From: Spirosoma fluviale
GTDB lineage: Bacteria; Bacteroidota; Bacteroidia; Cytophagales; Spirosomataceae
Length of the DNA stretch: 34,943 bases
Direction: 5' to 3'
Assembly (NCBI GenBank): GCA_945906915.1
Contig: CAMDSI010000004.1
Location: 1 to 34,943, forward strand
In this document: in pieces, positions 16,477-23,962 of the stretch
How positions within the stretch are numbered: position 1 is the stretch's first letter
Layout of the letters: every line of letters begins with the position of its first letter
The notes under the pieces: model-generated
What the model was told of the DNA's origin: nothing
Databases searched by the model: none
What the model saw: the letters and a program-made list of their open reading frames with translations, nothing else
Position numbers and translations under genes: made by a program

Positions 16477-17385
16477 TTACTGGCTTGTTAAAATTTGGAT
16501 GACCCCAAAAACGATAATTAAAAATAGGGTTCTCAATGCCGTTTTTTTCAAATAGGGGTCTATTTGCTCAGAGCTCATCTCTGAGTGTAGTTCGCGGAAA
16601 AGTTGAATGATCGGATAAATACCTACGATAAGTAATTGCTGATTTACACCTATTTTCATCCCAGCTACAAAAGGATAGGCATAGAAGCAGGCTATGGCTA
16701 CAATATAGAGTGCTTTTTGGTAATAAAATCCGAACGTTTTACCTATGCGAACCGGAATAGAGTTCTTCCCTGTTTTGATATCATTGTCGATATCCCGTAA
16801 ATTATTCAAATTCAACACGGCTACTGACAAGAATCCGCATCCTGCGGCTGGAAAAAGAATGGCTACATTTAAAGTAAAGGTTTGTAGGTAATAAGTTCCC
16901 AGTGTGCCGATTAGACCGAAAAATAGAAAAACAGATACATCCCCTAAGCCCATATAACCATACGGTCTTTTTCCTACGGTGTAGGCAACGGCTGCAGCAA
17001 TGGCAGCGACTCCCAAGGCTAAAAATGTGCCCCAAACTTCAATGGGGGCATTCTTGAGTCCGAAAAATAATAAGGAGATACCAGAAATAAAGGAGAAAGC
17101 TGCCGTGTAAATCACAGCAGCTTTCATCTCTTGTTGACTAATTTTTCCTGTTTGAACGGCTCTTAAAGCCACTTTTCGGTCTTGATTATCGACTCCGTTA
17201 GAGAAGTCGCCTAAATCATTCGCGAAGTTGGAAAGTATTTGTAAAAATAGGGTAGTTAAAGTAGCAAGTACGGCAATCAGTAGATTAAATTTTCCTGCAG
17301 AATAAGCTAGAAAATTACCTAATAATATACTTCCCACTGCTAGCGGTAAGGTTCTAGGCCTTGCCGCATCTACCCATCTATTCAT
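16477..17385 (-). CDS. menA: 1,4-dihydroxy-2-naphthoate polyprenyltransferase
   Basis: A membrane prenyltransferase of the UbiA superfamily that attaches the polyprenyl chain to DHNA to make demethylmenaquinone. The 302 residues include the first Asp-rich motif in NFANDLGDFSNGVDNQD (about 54-70), the MenA-specific RKVALRAVQTGKIS after it, and the second motif NLNNLRDIDNDIKTGK (about 192-207). About eight hydrophobic segments are present. The start RWVDAARPRTLPLAVGSILLG is typical of MenA. It follows the glutathione peroxidase gene by 2 bp. Menaquinone as the respiratory quinone fits a Bacteroidota host. Confidence 0.93.
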   Translation of the reverse strand: MNRWVDAARPRTLPLAVGSILLGNFLAYSAGKFNLLIAVLATLTTLFLQILSNFANDLGDFSNGVDNQDRKVALRAVQTGKISQQEMKAAVIYTAAFSFISGISLLFFGLKNAPIEVWGTFLALGVAAIAAAVAYTVGKRPYGYMGLGDVSVFLFFGLIGTLGTYYLQTFTLNVAILFPAAGCGFLSVAVLNLNNLRDIDNDIKTGKNSIPVRIGKTFGFYYQKALYIVAIACFYAYPFVAGMKIGVNQQLLIVGIYPIIQLFRELHSEMSSEQIDPYLKKTALRTLFLIIVFGVIQILTSQ

Positions 17386-17387
17386 TA

Positions 17388-18011
17388 TTACTTACCTATA
17401 GCAGCTAAAAATTCAGGGCTATTTGGTTTGATTCCAGAAGCAAAGAAGTTTTGTAATTCCCCTTTTTCGTTGATCACATACTTGCAAAAGTTCCAGCTTG
17501 GCTCTTTTTCATTCCAGCCATTCTTCGACTTATCTGATAACCATTGATATAAGTCACATTTTTCTGAACCTTTCACAACTACTTTTTCCATCATTTGGAA
17601 GGAAACGCCATAGTTTAGTGAGCAGAATGAAGAAATTTCTGCATTTGACCCTGGCTCTTGTCCACCAAACTCATTAGCAGGGAAGCCTAAGATCACGACA
17701 TCTTTGTTTTCTTTGTGGAATTTCTCCCAGTCTGCATATTGTGGTGTATAACCACATTTAGAGGCTGTATTTAATACGATGATTTTCTTGCCTTTAAATT
17801 GCGAGAAGTCAATTTCTTTTCCATCAATACCTTTCATTTTGAAGGAGTGGAAATTCGAAGCTGCAGTGATTTCCATTTTTTCTGGTCTGTTTAAGATTGT
17901 TTTTTGGGTGAATGGTACAGCCAAGGCCGTTAATAACGATCCGATTTTCATAAAACTTGCGATCATGATGATAATAATTAAAATGGTGAGGTAAATATAT
18001 TTACGTTTCAA
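17388..18011 (-). CDS. Glutathione peroxidase-family thiol peroxidase, membrane-anchored
   Basis: A 207-residue GPx-fold peroxidase. The peroxidatic cysteine sits in NTASKCGYTPQY and is encoded by a normal Cys codon, not UGA. FPANEFGGQEPGSNAEI supplies the conserved Gln, and PSWNF the Trp-Asn of the active site. The N-terminal ~35 residues are strongly hydrophobic (about 5-33) with no clear cleavage site, so the enzyme is probably anchored with the catalytic domain facing the periplasm. Bacterial Cys-type members usually take electrons from thioredoxin rather than glutathione. It lies 1 bp after argS and 2 bp before menA. Confidence 0.9.
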   Translation of the reverse strand: MKRKYIYLTILIIIIMIASFMKIGSLLTALAVPFTQKTILNRPEKMEITAASNFHSFKMKGIDGKEIDFSQFKGKKIIVLNTASKCGYTPQYADWEKFHKENKDVVILGFPANEFGGQEPGSNAEISSFCSLNYGVSFQMMEKVVVKGSEKCDLYQWLSDKSKNGWNEKEPSWNFCKYVINEKGELQNFFASGIKPNSPEFLAAIGK

Positions 18012-18012
18012 A

Positions 18013-19782
18013 TTACATACGATTAGGTGAAACTATTCCTAATAACGAGGTGGCATGCTGAATTGTTTTACCTGTAAGGTCAGCTAAGATAATTCGAATG
18101 TTTCGTTTCACCTTATTTTCTTCTGAAAGAATTGTCATCTCATTATAAAACTTATTAAAAGTTTTGGCAAGATCATAAGCATAATTCGCAATGACTGATG
18201 GTGCAAAATTCGCCGCAGCTGTTGCAATTATAGCCTTGTATTCACCCAGTAGGTAGATTAATTCTTGTTCTGAGCTTGCTAATTCTGAATCTGTTGTTAT
18301 CGGATTAATCGTACCAGCTTTGCGCAAGATCGAACAAATCCGAGCATGAGTATATTGAATAAATGGCCCCGTATTTCCTTGGAAATCAATGGATTCCTCT
18401 GGGTTAAATAGCATCCGTTTTTTAGGCTCTACTTTTAATAAGAAATATTTCAAAGCACCTAATCCAAGATTATGGAATAATTCGTTTGATTCCACCTCCG
18501 TGAAACCATCAATTTTCCCCAATTCTAGCGTGCGATCTTTCGCCGTTTGAATCATCTCCGCCATTAAATCATCGGCATCAACCACCGTTCCTTCACGGGA
18601 TTTCATTTTGCCACTAGGTAAATCCACCATGCCATAAGAGAGGTGAAAATTACCTTGAGAGAAGGGTTTATTTAATTTTTTCAAAATATGGAAAAGCACT
18701 TCAAAGTGGTAATCCTGCTCATTTCCCACGACGTAAACCGATTGGCTAGCTTTGAAATCTGCGTATTTTAATTGGGCCGTTCCCATATCCTGAGTGATGT
18801 AAACGGAGGTGCCGTCTTTACGCAAGACTAATTTCTCATCTAATCCTTCCGCCTCTAAATTAATCCAAACAGAGCCATCGGGCTTTTGGAAAAATACCCC
18901 AGAGGCTAATCCTTCGTCCACAATCTGCTTTCCTAATAAATAGGTATTCGATTCGCGGTAAATTTTATCAAAAGACACCCCCATGGTTTGGTAAGATTTC
19001 TCAAAACCAGCAAATACCCAGGCATTCATCGTATTCCACAATTTCATCACCTCCGCATCACCCTGTTCCCATTTTAAGAGCATCTCTTGTGCCTTCAATA
19101 GGATAGGAGCCTGTTTTTTCGCTTGTTCTTCTTCGAGTCCATTAGCCTTTAAATCGGCGATTTCTTCCTTATAAGCCACATCGAAGGCCACATAATATTT
19201 TCCTACTAAATGGTCGCCCTTTAATCCAGTCGATTCGGGAGTTTCTTCCTTGCCAAAAAGCTGGTAAGCCAGCATTGATTTACAAATATGAATACCTCGA
19301 TCGTTCACTAAATTTGTTTTAACTACTTCATATCCACCCGCTGCTAAAATTTGAGCCACAGAAAAACCTAGAAAATTATTCCTTAAATGGCCTAAGTGTA
19401 AGGGCTTATTCGTGTTAGGTGAAGAGTATTCGATGAGAATCTTTTCGCCTTTCGATTCGATTTGAAATGGATTTTTATCGGATGCCACCGCTGATAATAA
19501 ACCTAACCAAGCTGAATCGTGAATTGAAATATTCAAGAAACCTTGAACCACTTGAAAAGCTTTAACTAGGGTACAATTAGCTAGTAAATAGTTCCCTAAG
19601 TCCGTTGCAATCGCTGCAGGAGCCTTTCCAGCTTGTTTTGTATAAGGGAAAACAACTAGGGTATAAGCACCTTCGAATTCCTTTTTCGTTTCTTGTAAAA
19701 CGATTTCGGAAACCTCGATGCTAAATAATTCGTGTAGTCCTTTAGCTAGTTGTTCTTGTAATGTTTGTTGAATAGTCGACAT
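18013..19782 (-). CDS. argS: Arginyl-tRNA synthetase
   Basis: Class I aminoacyl-tRNA synthetase charging tRNA-Arg. The 589-residue length is standard. The N-terminal Add1 domain (about 1-100) is followed by SPNTNKPLHLGHLRNN (121-136), which contains the HIGH-type motif HLGH. GKMKSREG is the KMSKS equivalent. The C-terminal DALR anticodon-binding domain ends in HATSLLGIVSPNRM, typical of the family. It heads the argS-gpx-menA-TPR unit, and a TACCTTTG box lies 26 bp upstream of the ATG on its strand. The divergent tsaC gene also concerns tRNA. Confidence 0.97.
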   Translation of the reverse strand: MSTIQQTLQEQLAKGLHELFSIEVSEIVLQETKKEFEGAYTLVVFPYTKQAGKAPAAIATDLGNYLLANCTLVKAFQVVQGFLNISIHDSAWLGLLSAVASDKNPFQIESKGEKILIEYSSPNTNKPLHLGHLRNNFLGFSVAQILAAGGYEVVKTNLVNDRGIHICKSMLAYQLFGKEETPESTGLKGDHLVGKYYVAFDVAYKEEIADLKANGLEEEQAKKQAPILLKAQEMLLKWEQGDAEVMKLWNTMNAWVFAGFEKSYQTMGVSFDKIYRESNTYLLGKQIVDEGLASGVFFQKPDGSVWINLEAEGLDEKLVLRKDGTSVYITQDMGTAQLKYADFKASQSVYVVGNEQDYHFEVLFHILKKLNKPFSQGNFHLSYGMVDLPSGKMKSREGTVVDADDLMAEMIQTAKDRTLELGKIDGFTEVESNELFHNLGLGALKYFLLKVEPKKRMLFNPEESIDFQGNTGPFIQYTHARICSILRKAGTINPITTDSELASSEQELIYLLGEYKAIIATAAANFAPSVIANYAYDLAKTFNKFYNEMTILSEENKVKRNIRIILADLTGKTIQHATSLLGIVSPNRM

Positions 19783-19808
19783 TAAAAATGGTCTGATTTG
19801 TCAATCTA

Positions 19809-19816
19809 CAAAGGTA
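19809..19816 (-). promoter_or_regulatory. Candidate -7 box of the argS promoter
   Basis: On the minus strand this reads TACCTTTG, an exact match to the Bacteroidota -7 consensus TAnnTTTG, 26 nt before the argS ATG. No TTG was found 19-20 nt upstream, so the -33 half is unsupported. Confidence 0.5.
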
Positions 19817-19870
19817 GCTAAATTCGCTCTAAACCTTGCCTCTCATGCTCAGAAATGAATAAATTAATCT

Positions 19871-19878
19871 TACCTTTG
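19871..19878 (+). promoter_or_regulatory. Candidate -7 box of the tsaC promoter
   Basis: TACCTTTG, identical to the argS box on the other strand, ends 8 nt before the tsaC ATG. If used, the transcript would have almost no leader. No matching TTG was found at the usual -33 spacing. Confidence 0.45.
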
Positions 19879-19886
19879 TCGCTATT

Positions 19887-20450
19887 ATGCAAAATATGTA
19901 CCACGAGGCGATTCAAACTTTAAAATCCGGAGGAGTGTTGTTGTATCCCAGCGACACGATTTGGGGTTTAGGCTGTGATGTTCGGAATGAGCAGGCGATT
20001 GAGAGAATTTTAGAACTAAAAAATAGACCAGCTAATAAAGGCTTGATTCTATTGATTTCTAAAATGGAGCAATTGAGCGAATATGTCGAGCAGGTGCCTG
20101 AAATCGCCTGGGATTTAGTGGAATTTGCGGAAGATCCATTGACGGTCATCTATCCTAAAGGGAAGAATGTAAGCCCTTTATTACTAGGCCCAGATGGAAG
20201 TATTGCCATTCGACTTTTGAAGGATGAGTTCTGTAAAGGCTTAGTTTTTCGCTACCAAAGAGGAATTGTATCTACATCGGCTAACCTTTCAGGCGAGCCA
20301 TCTCCGCTTAATTTTGCAGGCATTGCGCCTTCTATTGTGGCTGGAGTGGCCGGGATATTAAAGAATCCAGCAGGAGAGGGGGCAGTAAAAAAAGCGAGTA
20401 AAATTGTACAATTAGGCCTACATGGCGATTATAAATTAATTAGAGGATAG
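19887..20450 (+). CDS. tsaC: L-threonylcarbamoyladenylate synthase (Sua5/YrdC/YwlC family)
   Basis: A 187-residue YrdC-fold protein that makes threonylcarbamoyl-AMP for the t6A37 modification of tRNAs reading ANN codons. The nucleotide/threonine site is visible as YPSDTIWGLGCDVRNEQA (about 20-37) and LKNRPANKGLILLIS (about 44-58). SIAIRLLKDEF and IVSTSANLSGEPSP are the other conserved segments. The C-terminal Sua5 domain is absent, so it is the short TsaC-like form. An alternative ATG lies three codons downstream. The stop is one base before the CCA-adding enzyme gene, so the two tRNA genes are cotranscribed. Confidence 0.92.
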   Translation: MQNMYHEAIQTLKSGGVLLYPSDTIWGLGCDVRNEQAIERILELKNRPANKGLILLISKMEQLSEYVEQVPEIAWDLVEFAEDPLTVIYPKGKNVSPLLLGPDGSIAIRLLKDEFCKGLVFRYQRGIVSTSANLSGEPSPLNFAGIAPSIVAGVAGILKNPAGEGAVKKASKIVQLGLHGDYKLIRG

Positions 20451-20451
20451 C

Positions 20452-21891
20452 ATGAAAGAAGGGACGGAGATTGTAGCGGATCCTATTTTCTCAAAAATCG
20501 GTGTAGCAGCTGATCGTTTGGGATTGGATTGTTACGTCATTGGTGGATGTGTGCGCGATGCTATTTTAGGGCGTGAATGCAAGGATATTGATGTGGTTTG
20601 TATCGGTTCTGGGATTGATTTGGCTTTAGAAGTGGCTAAAGAATTTGATTTACCAGAGCACGCTGTGTCGGTATTTAAGAATTTTGGAACGGCAATGATC
20701 AAAGTCGATGATTGGGATCTAGAATTTGTCGGTGCTCGTAAAGAATCCTATAACCGCGATTCACGCAAGCCAGTGGTGGAAGAGGGAACTTTAGAAGACG
20801 ATCAAAACCGCCGAGATTTTACCATCAATGCCATGGCGGTTCAATTGAACCAGGTTCATTGGGGATTATTACTAGATCCATTTCATGGTGTAGACGATTT
20901 AAAAGGCAAACTAATTCGAACACCTCTTGCCCCCGGTATCACTTTTTCGGATGATCCTTTGCGCATGATGCGTGCGGTTCGATTTGCGGCTCAGCTAGGC
21001 TTTGATATTTTTCCTGAGACTTTTGAAGCCCTGAAAACGGAGAAAGACCGCTTAGAAATCATTTCGATGGAGCGGATTTCGGATGAATTGAACAAGATTA
21101 TTTTATGTAAAAAGCCATCGTATGGTTTTTTATTATTGGATGCCTGCGACCTATTGCCTATCATCTTTCCTGAGTTCATGAAATTGAAAGGTGTTGATAC
21201 GGAAGATGGTAAAGGGCATAAAGACAATTTTTACCATACGCTGCAGGTTTTAGATAATATTTCAGATAACACAGATGATCTTTGGTGGCGCTGGGCAGCT
21301 ATTTTACATGATATTGCCAAACCTCAAACCAAACGTTTCGTTCAAGGAAAAGGTTGGACTTTTCACGGGCACGAAGATATGGGAGCCCGTCAGGTGCCTA
21401 ACATCTTCAAGCGCTTGAAATTACCTTTGAACGAGAAAATGAAATTGGTTCAAAAACTCGTCCGTCTACATTTGCGCCCCATCGCCTTGTCTAAAGAAGA
21501 AATTACGGCATCGGCTTTGAGGCGTTTGCTCTTTGAAGCAGGTGAGGAATTGGAGGCCTTGATGACCCTATGTAGGGCAGATATTACCTCTAAAAATGGA
21601 GATAAAGTCAAACGCTATTTGCGCAATTTTGACATCGTAGAAGCGAAATTAAAAGAAGTTGAAGAAAGTGATTCTTTGCGTAATTTCCAGCCAGTTTTCT
21701 CTGGAGAAGTGATCATGCAAGTTTTTGATATAGGTCCCGGCCGCGAAATTGGCTTAATAAAAATTGCCATGCGCGAGGCCATCCTAGAGGGTTTGATTCG
21801 GAATGATTTCGAATCAGGTTGGGATTTATTACTCGATGAGGGCAAAAAGCTTGATTTGAAACCTATCTTATCTCTTACTGACCTACAATAA
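20452..21891 (+). CDS. cca: CCA-adding tRNA nucleotidyltransferase with HD domain
   Basis: A 479-residue class II nucleotidyltransferase of the poly(A) polymerase/CCA enzyme family. The head domain shows GGCVRDAILG (31-40) and the metal-binding D45-I-D47 of KDIDVV. RRDFTINAMAV is the next conserved motif and DDPLRMMRAVRFAAQLGFDI the RNA-binding motif. An HD-type domain follows at about 260-380, with ILHDIAKP and FHGHEDMGA. CCA versus poly(A) or A-adding specificity cannot be told by eye, but the HD form is the usual CCA enzyme in Bacteroidota. It follows tsaC by one base and ends in a strong terminator. Confidence 0.9.
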   Translation: MKEGTEIVADPIFSKIGVAADRLGLDCYVIGGCVRDAILGRECKDIDVVCIGSGIDLALEVAKEFDLPEHAVSVFKNFGTAMIKVDDWDLEFVGARKESYNRDSRKPVVEEGTLEDDQNRRDFTINAMAVQLNQVHWGLLLDPFHGVDDLKGKLIRTPLAPGITFSDDPLRMMRAVRFAAQLGFDIFPETFEALKTEKDRLEIISMERISDELNKIILCKKPSYGFLLLDACDLLPIIFPEFMKLKGVDTEDGKGHKDNFYHTLQVLDNISDNTDDLWWRWAAILHDIAKPQTKRFVQGKGWTFHGHEDMGARQVPNIFKRLKLPLNEKMKLVQKLVRLHLRPIALSKEEITASALRRLLFEAGEELEALMTLCRADITSKNGDKVKRYLRNFDIVEAKLKEVEESDSLRNFQPVFSGEVIMQVFDIGPGREIGLIKIAMREAILEGLIRNDFESGWDLLLDEGKKLDLKPILSLTDLQ

Positions 21892-21919
21892 AAAAGGCTC
21901 CGATTTCGGAGCCTTTTTT
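21890..21919 (+). terminator. Bidirectional intrinsic terminator
   Basis: A 13-bp stem, A6 plus GGCTCCG (21890-21902) with CGGAGCC plus T6 (21907-21919), loop ATTT. It lies between the convergent cca and nitroreductase genes and overlaps the cca stop codon. Confidence 0.93.
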
Positions 21920-21937
21920 AATAGGTATTGAAGTGGA

Positions 21938-22567
21938 TTATAAATTAATCACAAAATCTTCTTTTGCATAACGAACTTTGGCTGCATTTGCCATAAAGTC
22001 ATTAGCTGCATCACGTTCTCCTACGGCTAGCATCAATACTGAATGTAATCCCATAGCTTCTAAGCCTAGTAATTCATCTAATTTCGCTGGAATAAATCCT
22101 TCCATTGGCGTGGAATCAATTTGTAATTCACCCGCCGCCGCAAGGGCTGTACCCATCGCTAAATAAACTTGACGTGCTGCCCAATGTCTTTTCGCCTCTA
22201 CCGGACGACCTAATAATGAACCAGCAATAGCACCACGGTAATCCCCTAGCATATCTAGTGAAAGACCACGTGTATCAGCTACTAATTGGATGAAAGCATC
22301 GATTTGAACTTCAGTAATATCATTCCAAGCTGCAAAAACCAATAAATGCGATGATTCAACAGCCTGTGGTTGACCATAAGCGATTGGTTGAATTTTTGCT
22401 TTTAATTCTGGGTTTTCGATTACTAACACTTTATAGGGTTGTAAACCAAAACCTGATGCTGAAAGGCGGATTGCTTCTAATAAAGAATCAATTTTATCTG
22501 CGGAAACTTTGTTTCCTGTCATTCTTTTTGCGGCATAGCGCCACGATAATGAGTCAATTAAAGACAT
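21938..22567 (-). CDS. NAD(P)H-dependent nitroreductase-family flavoprotein
   Basis: A 209-residue FMN-binding oxidoreductase of the NfsB/nitroreductase family. The phosphate-binding start SLSWRYAAKRMTG contains the conserved R-R/Y-A-x-K region, and ASGFGLQPYKVLVIENPELK (about 38-57) matches the family SSxGLQPWxF motif. The middle GAIAGSLLGRPVEAKRHWAARQVYLAMGTALAAA is the FMN-contact helix region. Substrates of this family range from quinones to nitroaromatics, so no specific one is assigned. The leader, read on the minus strand, contains three copies of a 7-bp repeat and a hairpin of the 33-nt core family. It may be expressed separately from marR-yceI. Confidence 0.9.
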   Translation of the reverse strand: MSLIDSLSWRYAAKRMTGNKVSADKIDSLLEAIRLSASGFGLQPYKVLVIENPELKAKIQPIAYGQPQAVESSHLLVFAAWNDITEVQIDAFIQLVADTRGLSLDMLGDYRGAIAGSLLGRPVEAKRHWAARQVYLAMGTALAAAGELQIDSTPMEGFIPAKLDELLGLEAMGLHSVLMLAVGERDAANDFMANAAKVRYAKEDFVINL

Positions 22568-22572
22568 AAGTT

Positions 22573-22593
22573 GAATGGTGAATGGTGAATGGT
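22573..22593. repeat. Three tandem copies of GAATGGT
   Basis: The 7-base unit GAATGGT is repeated exactly three times, 6 bp upstream of the nitroreductase start codon. A change in copy number would alter leader length or ribosome access. Whether it varies is unknown. Confidence 0.9.
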
Positions 22594-22600
22594 AAATTAC

Positions 22601-22651
22601 AAGGCTTACTCTAGAAAATGGTCTACGACATATTTTCTGCGAATAAGCCTT
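22601..22651. repeat. Inverted-repeat hairpin element, left copy
   Basis: AAGGCTTA (22601-22608) and TAAGCCTT (22644-22651) close a hairpin around a 33-nt core (22611-22643) that starts CTAGAAAATGGTC and ends ATATTTTCTGCGAA. The core recurs in opposite orientation at 22751-22783 with three mismatches, but there a different stem closes it. It lies in the leader of the leftward nitroreductase gene. No open reading frame is convincing in 22568-22799. Confidence 0.88.
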
Positions 22652-22739
22652 GATAATTTATCAAATAAATAATTCAAATTCTTTTACTCCTGCGCCAAAT
22701 TAAGAGAGCGAAAGAGTTATTAGATTATCGAATAATTAT

Positions 22740-22796
22740 AAAAAAGGGGATTCGCAGAAAATATGGCAAAGACCATTTTCTAGAATCCCCTTTTTT
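22740..22796 (-). terminator. yceI terminator carrying the 33-nt core in its loop (right copy)
   Basis: A 14-bp stem, A6 GGGGATTC (22740-22753) with GAATCCCC T6 (22783-22796), encloses a 29-nt loop. The loop and inner stem are the 33-nt core of the left copy in reverse orientation (30 of 33 identical). The stem plus T-run directly after the yceI stop looks like an intrinsic terminator with an unusually large, partly self-pairing loop (ATGG/CCAT near the tip). Confidence 0.85.
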
Positions 22797-22799
22797 ATA

Positions 22800-23375
22800 T
22801 TATTCTGAAACTAAAGACACTGTTAAAGCGAAATCATCATAAATCGCCTTATCACCAATTGATTCAAAGAATTTCTTAGAACCGTAACGGATGTTAAAGT
22901 CAGTACGATCGATCGTAATGTTTGCCTTCGCAGTTACTTTACCGCCTTTAACCGCGATTTCTGCTGGGAAAGTGATTGATTTTGTGATCCCTTTTACAGT
23001 TAAGTTACCAGTTACTTGATTACCTGCTACCTTAGTGATGACGAAAGAAGCCGTTGGGAATTTTTCTACTTCGAAGAAATCATCAGAAGAGATGTGTCCA
23101 ATGAATTTTTGGTTGTAACCTGCATCCGTGATATCTAAATCCTTAATAGTTTTCAAATCAATGGTGAAGTTTCCTCCGATTAATTTGTTTCCATCTACAT
23201 TTAAAGCGCCTGCAGAGATACCTACAGTACCATTGTGCTCTCCAGTTACCTTCTTGGCTAACCAAGCGATAGAACTAGTTGTCTTGTTTAAGTTGACAAT
23301 TTTAGGTGCGGCAACACCAGCAATTGAGATTAGGCCTAAAGCCAAAGTGGCAATAACTACTTTTACAGATTTCAT
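22800..23375 (-). CDS. YceI-family periplasmic lipid-binding protein
   Basis: A 191-residue protein with a signal peptide (about residues 1-23, ending AGVAA) and the YceI lipocalin-like beta-barrel. The family pattern SIAWLAKKVTGEHNGTVGI, FTIDLKTIKDLD, GHISSDDFFEVEKFPTASF and GNLTVKGITKSITFP is complete. Members bind isoprenoid or other long-chain lipids in the periplasm; some are induced by stress. It lies 12 bp after the marR-type gene, which probably controls it, and ends at a terminator with an odd large loop. The ligand is unknown. Confidence 0.93.
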   Translation of the reverse strand: MKSVKVVIATLALGLISIAGVAAPKIVNLNKTTSSIAWLAKKVTGEHNGTVGISAGALNVDGNKLIGGNFTIDLKTIKDLDITDAGYNQKFIGHISSDDFFEVEKFPTASFVITKVAGNQVTGNLTVKGITKSITFPAEIAVKGGKVTAKANITIDRTDFNIRYGSKKFFESIGDKAIYDDFALTVSLVSE

Positions 23376-23387
23376 ATAATTTATTGT

Positions 23388-23852
23388 TTAATTGTGAGAA
23401 AATACGGTTCTAAATTCGTCCAAAATTTGGTTCATTTCTTCGAGTTTCTTAACTCCTAAGGCGTCGAAATGTTTTCCCCAGTCATTTTGAACTTGATCTA
23501 CTTGTGTTAATAAGTCTAGTCCGGAAGGTAAAATTAAAATATCCACTGCTCTGCGATCTTTCGGGCATTCACGGCGTAGAACTAATTTTTTTTCCAGCAA
23601 TTTATCCACTAGGCGAGAGGCATTGGACATTTTATCTAACATTCGTTCCGTAATAGCCAGAACGGTCATTGGAGTTCCTTGTTGTCCACGCAGAATACGA
23701 AGTACATTGTATTGTTGAACGGTAAGGCCAAAGGGTTTAAGCAATTCCTGCTGTTTCTGAACAATCCAGTTGCCTGTATAGATCGCATTCACAACGGCTT
23801 TAGAGGCCTCAGAAGGAAATTTTGTCTGCCTTAAATCTTCGGAAATACCCAT
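23388..23852 (-). CDS. MarR-family transcriptional regulator
   Basis: A 154-residue winged-helix regulator of the MarR family. The wHTH region is at about 60-115, with GTPMTVLAITERMLDKMSNASRLVDKL and the wing LVLRRECPKDRRAVDILILPSG containing the DRR signature of the family. Dimerisation helices lie at both ends. One cysteine in the wing (RRECPKDRR) is a possible redox sensor, though that is only a suggestion. It is the first gene of marR-yceI; its promoter carries a palindromic operator candidate (23879-23892), so it likely represses its own operon. The ligand is unknown. Confidence 0.92.
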   Translation of the reverse strand: MGISEDLRQTKFPSEASKAVVNAIYTGNWIVQKQQELLKPFGLTVQQYNVLRILRGQQGTPMTVLAITERMLDKMSNASRLVDKLLEKKLVLRRECPKDRRAVDILILPSGLDLLTQVDQVQNDWGKHFDALGVKKLEEMNQILDEFRTVFSHN

Positions 23853-23870
23853 GATTAAAATTTGATGTTG

Positions 23871-23900
23871 TAAAATTAAATGTAATTACATTAAATACAA
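23871..23900 (-). promoter_or_regulatory. marR-yceI promoter with embedded palindromic operator
   Basis: Read on the minus strand: TTG (23900-23898), a spacer of exactly 19 bp, then TAATTTTA (23878-23871), one mismatch from TAnnTTTG, 18 nt before the marR ATG. The perfect 14-bp palindrome AATGTAATTACATT (23879-23892) fills the spacer next to the -7 box. A regulator bound there would block RNA polymerase, which fits MarR autorepression. Confidence 0.65.
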
Positions 23901-23962
23901 AGGAAATTAAATTTATTTTTATTAAAAACCTGATAATTTTAAATTTTGGGCTATTTTTGAAG

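Noticed and set aside
17388..18011. Selenocysteine-containing glutathione peroxidase linked to selD
   Set aside because: The active-site codon is TGT for Cys and the frame has no in-frame TGA.
22611..22783. Insertion sequence or MITE with 33-bp terminal inverted repeats
   Set aside because: No transposase, and no target-site duplication at the ends; the closing stems and T-run fit hairpin/terminator elements better. A MITE origin is not excluded.
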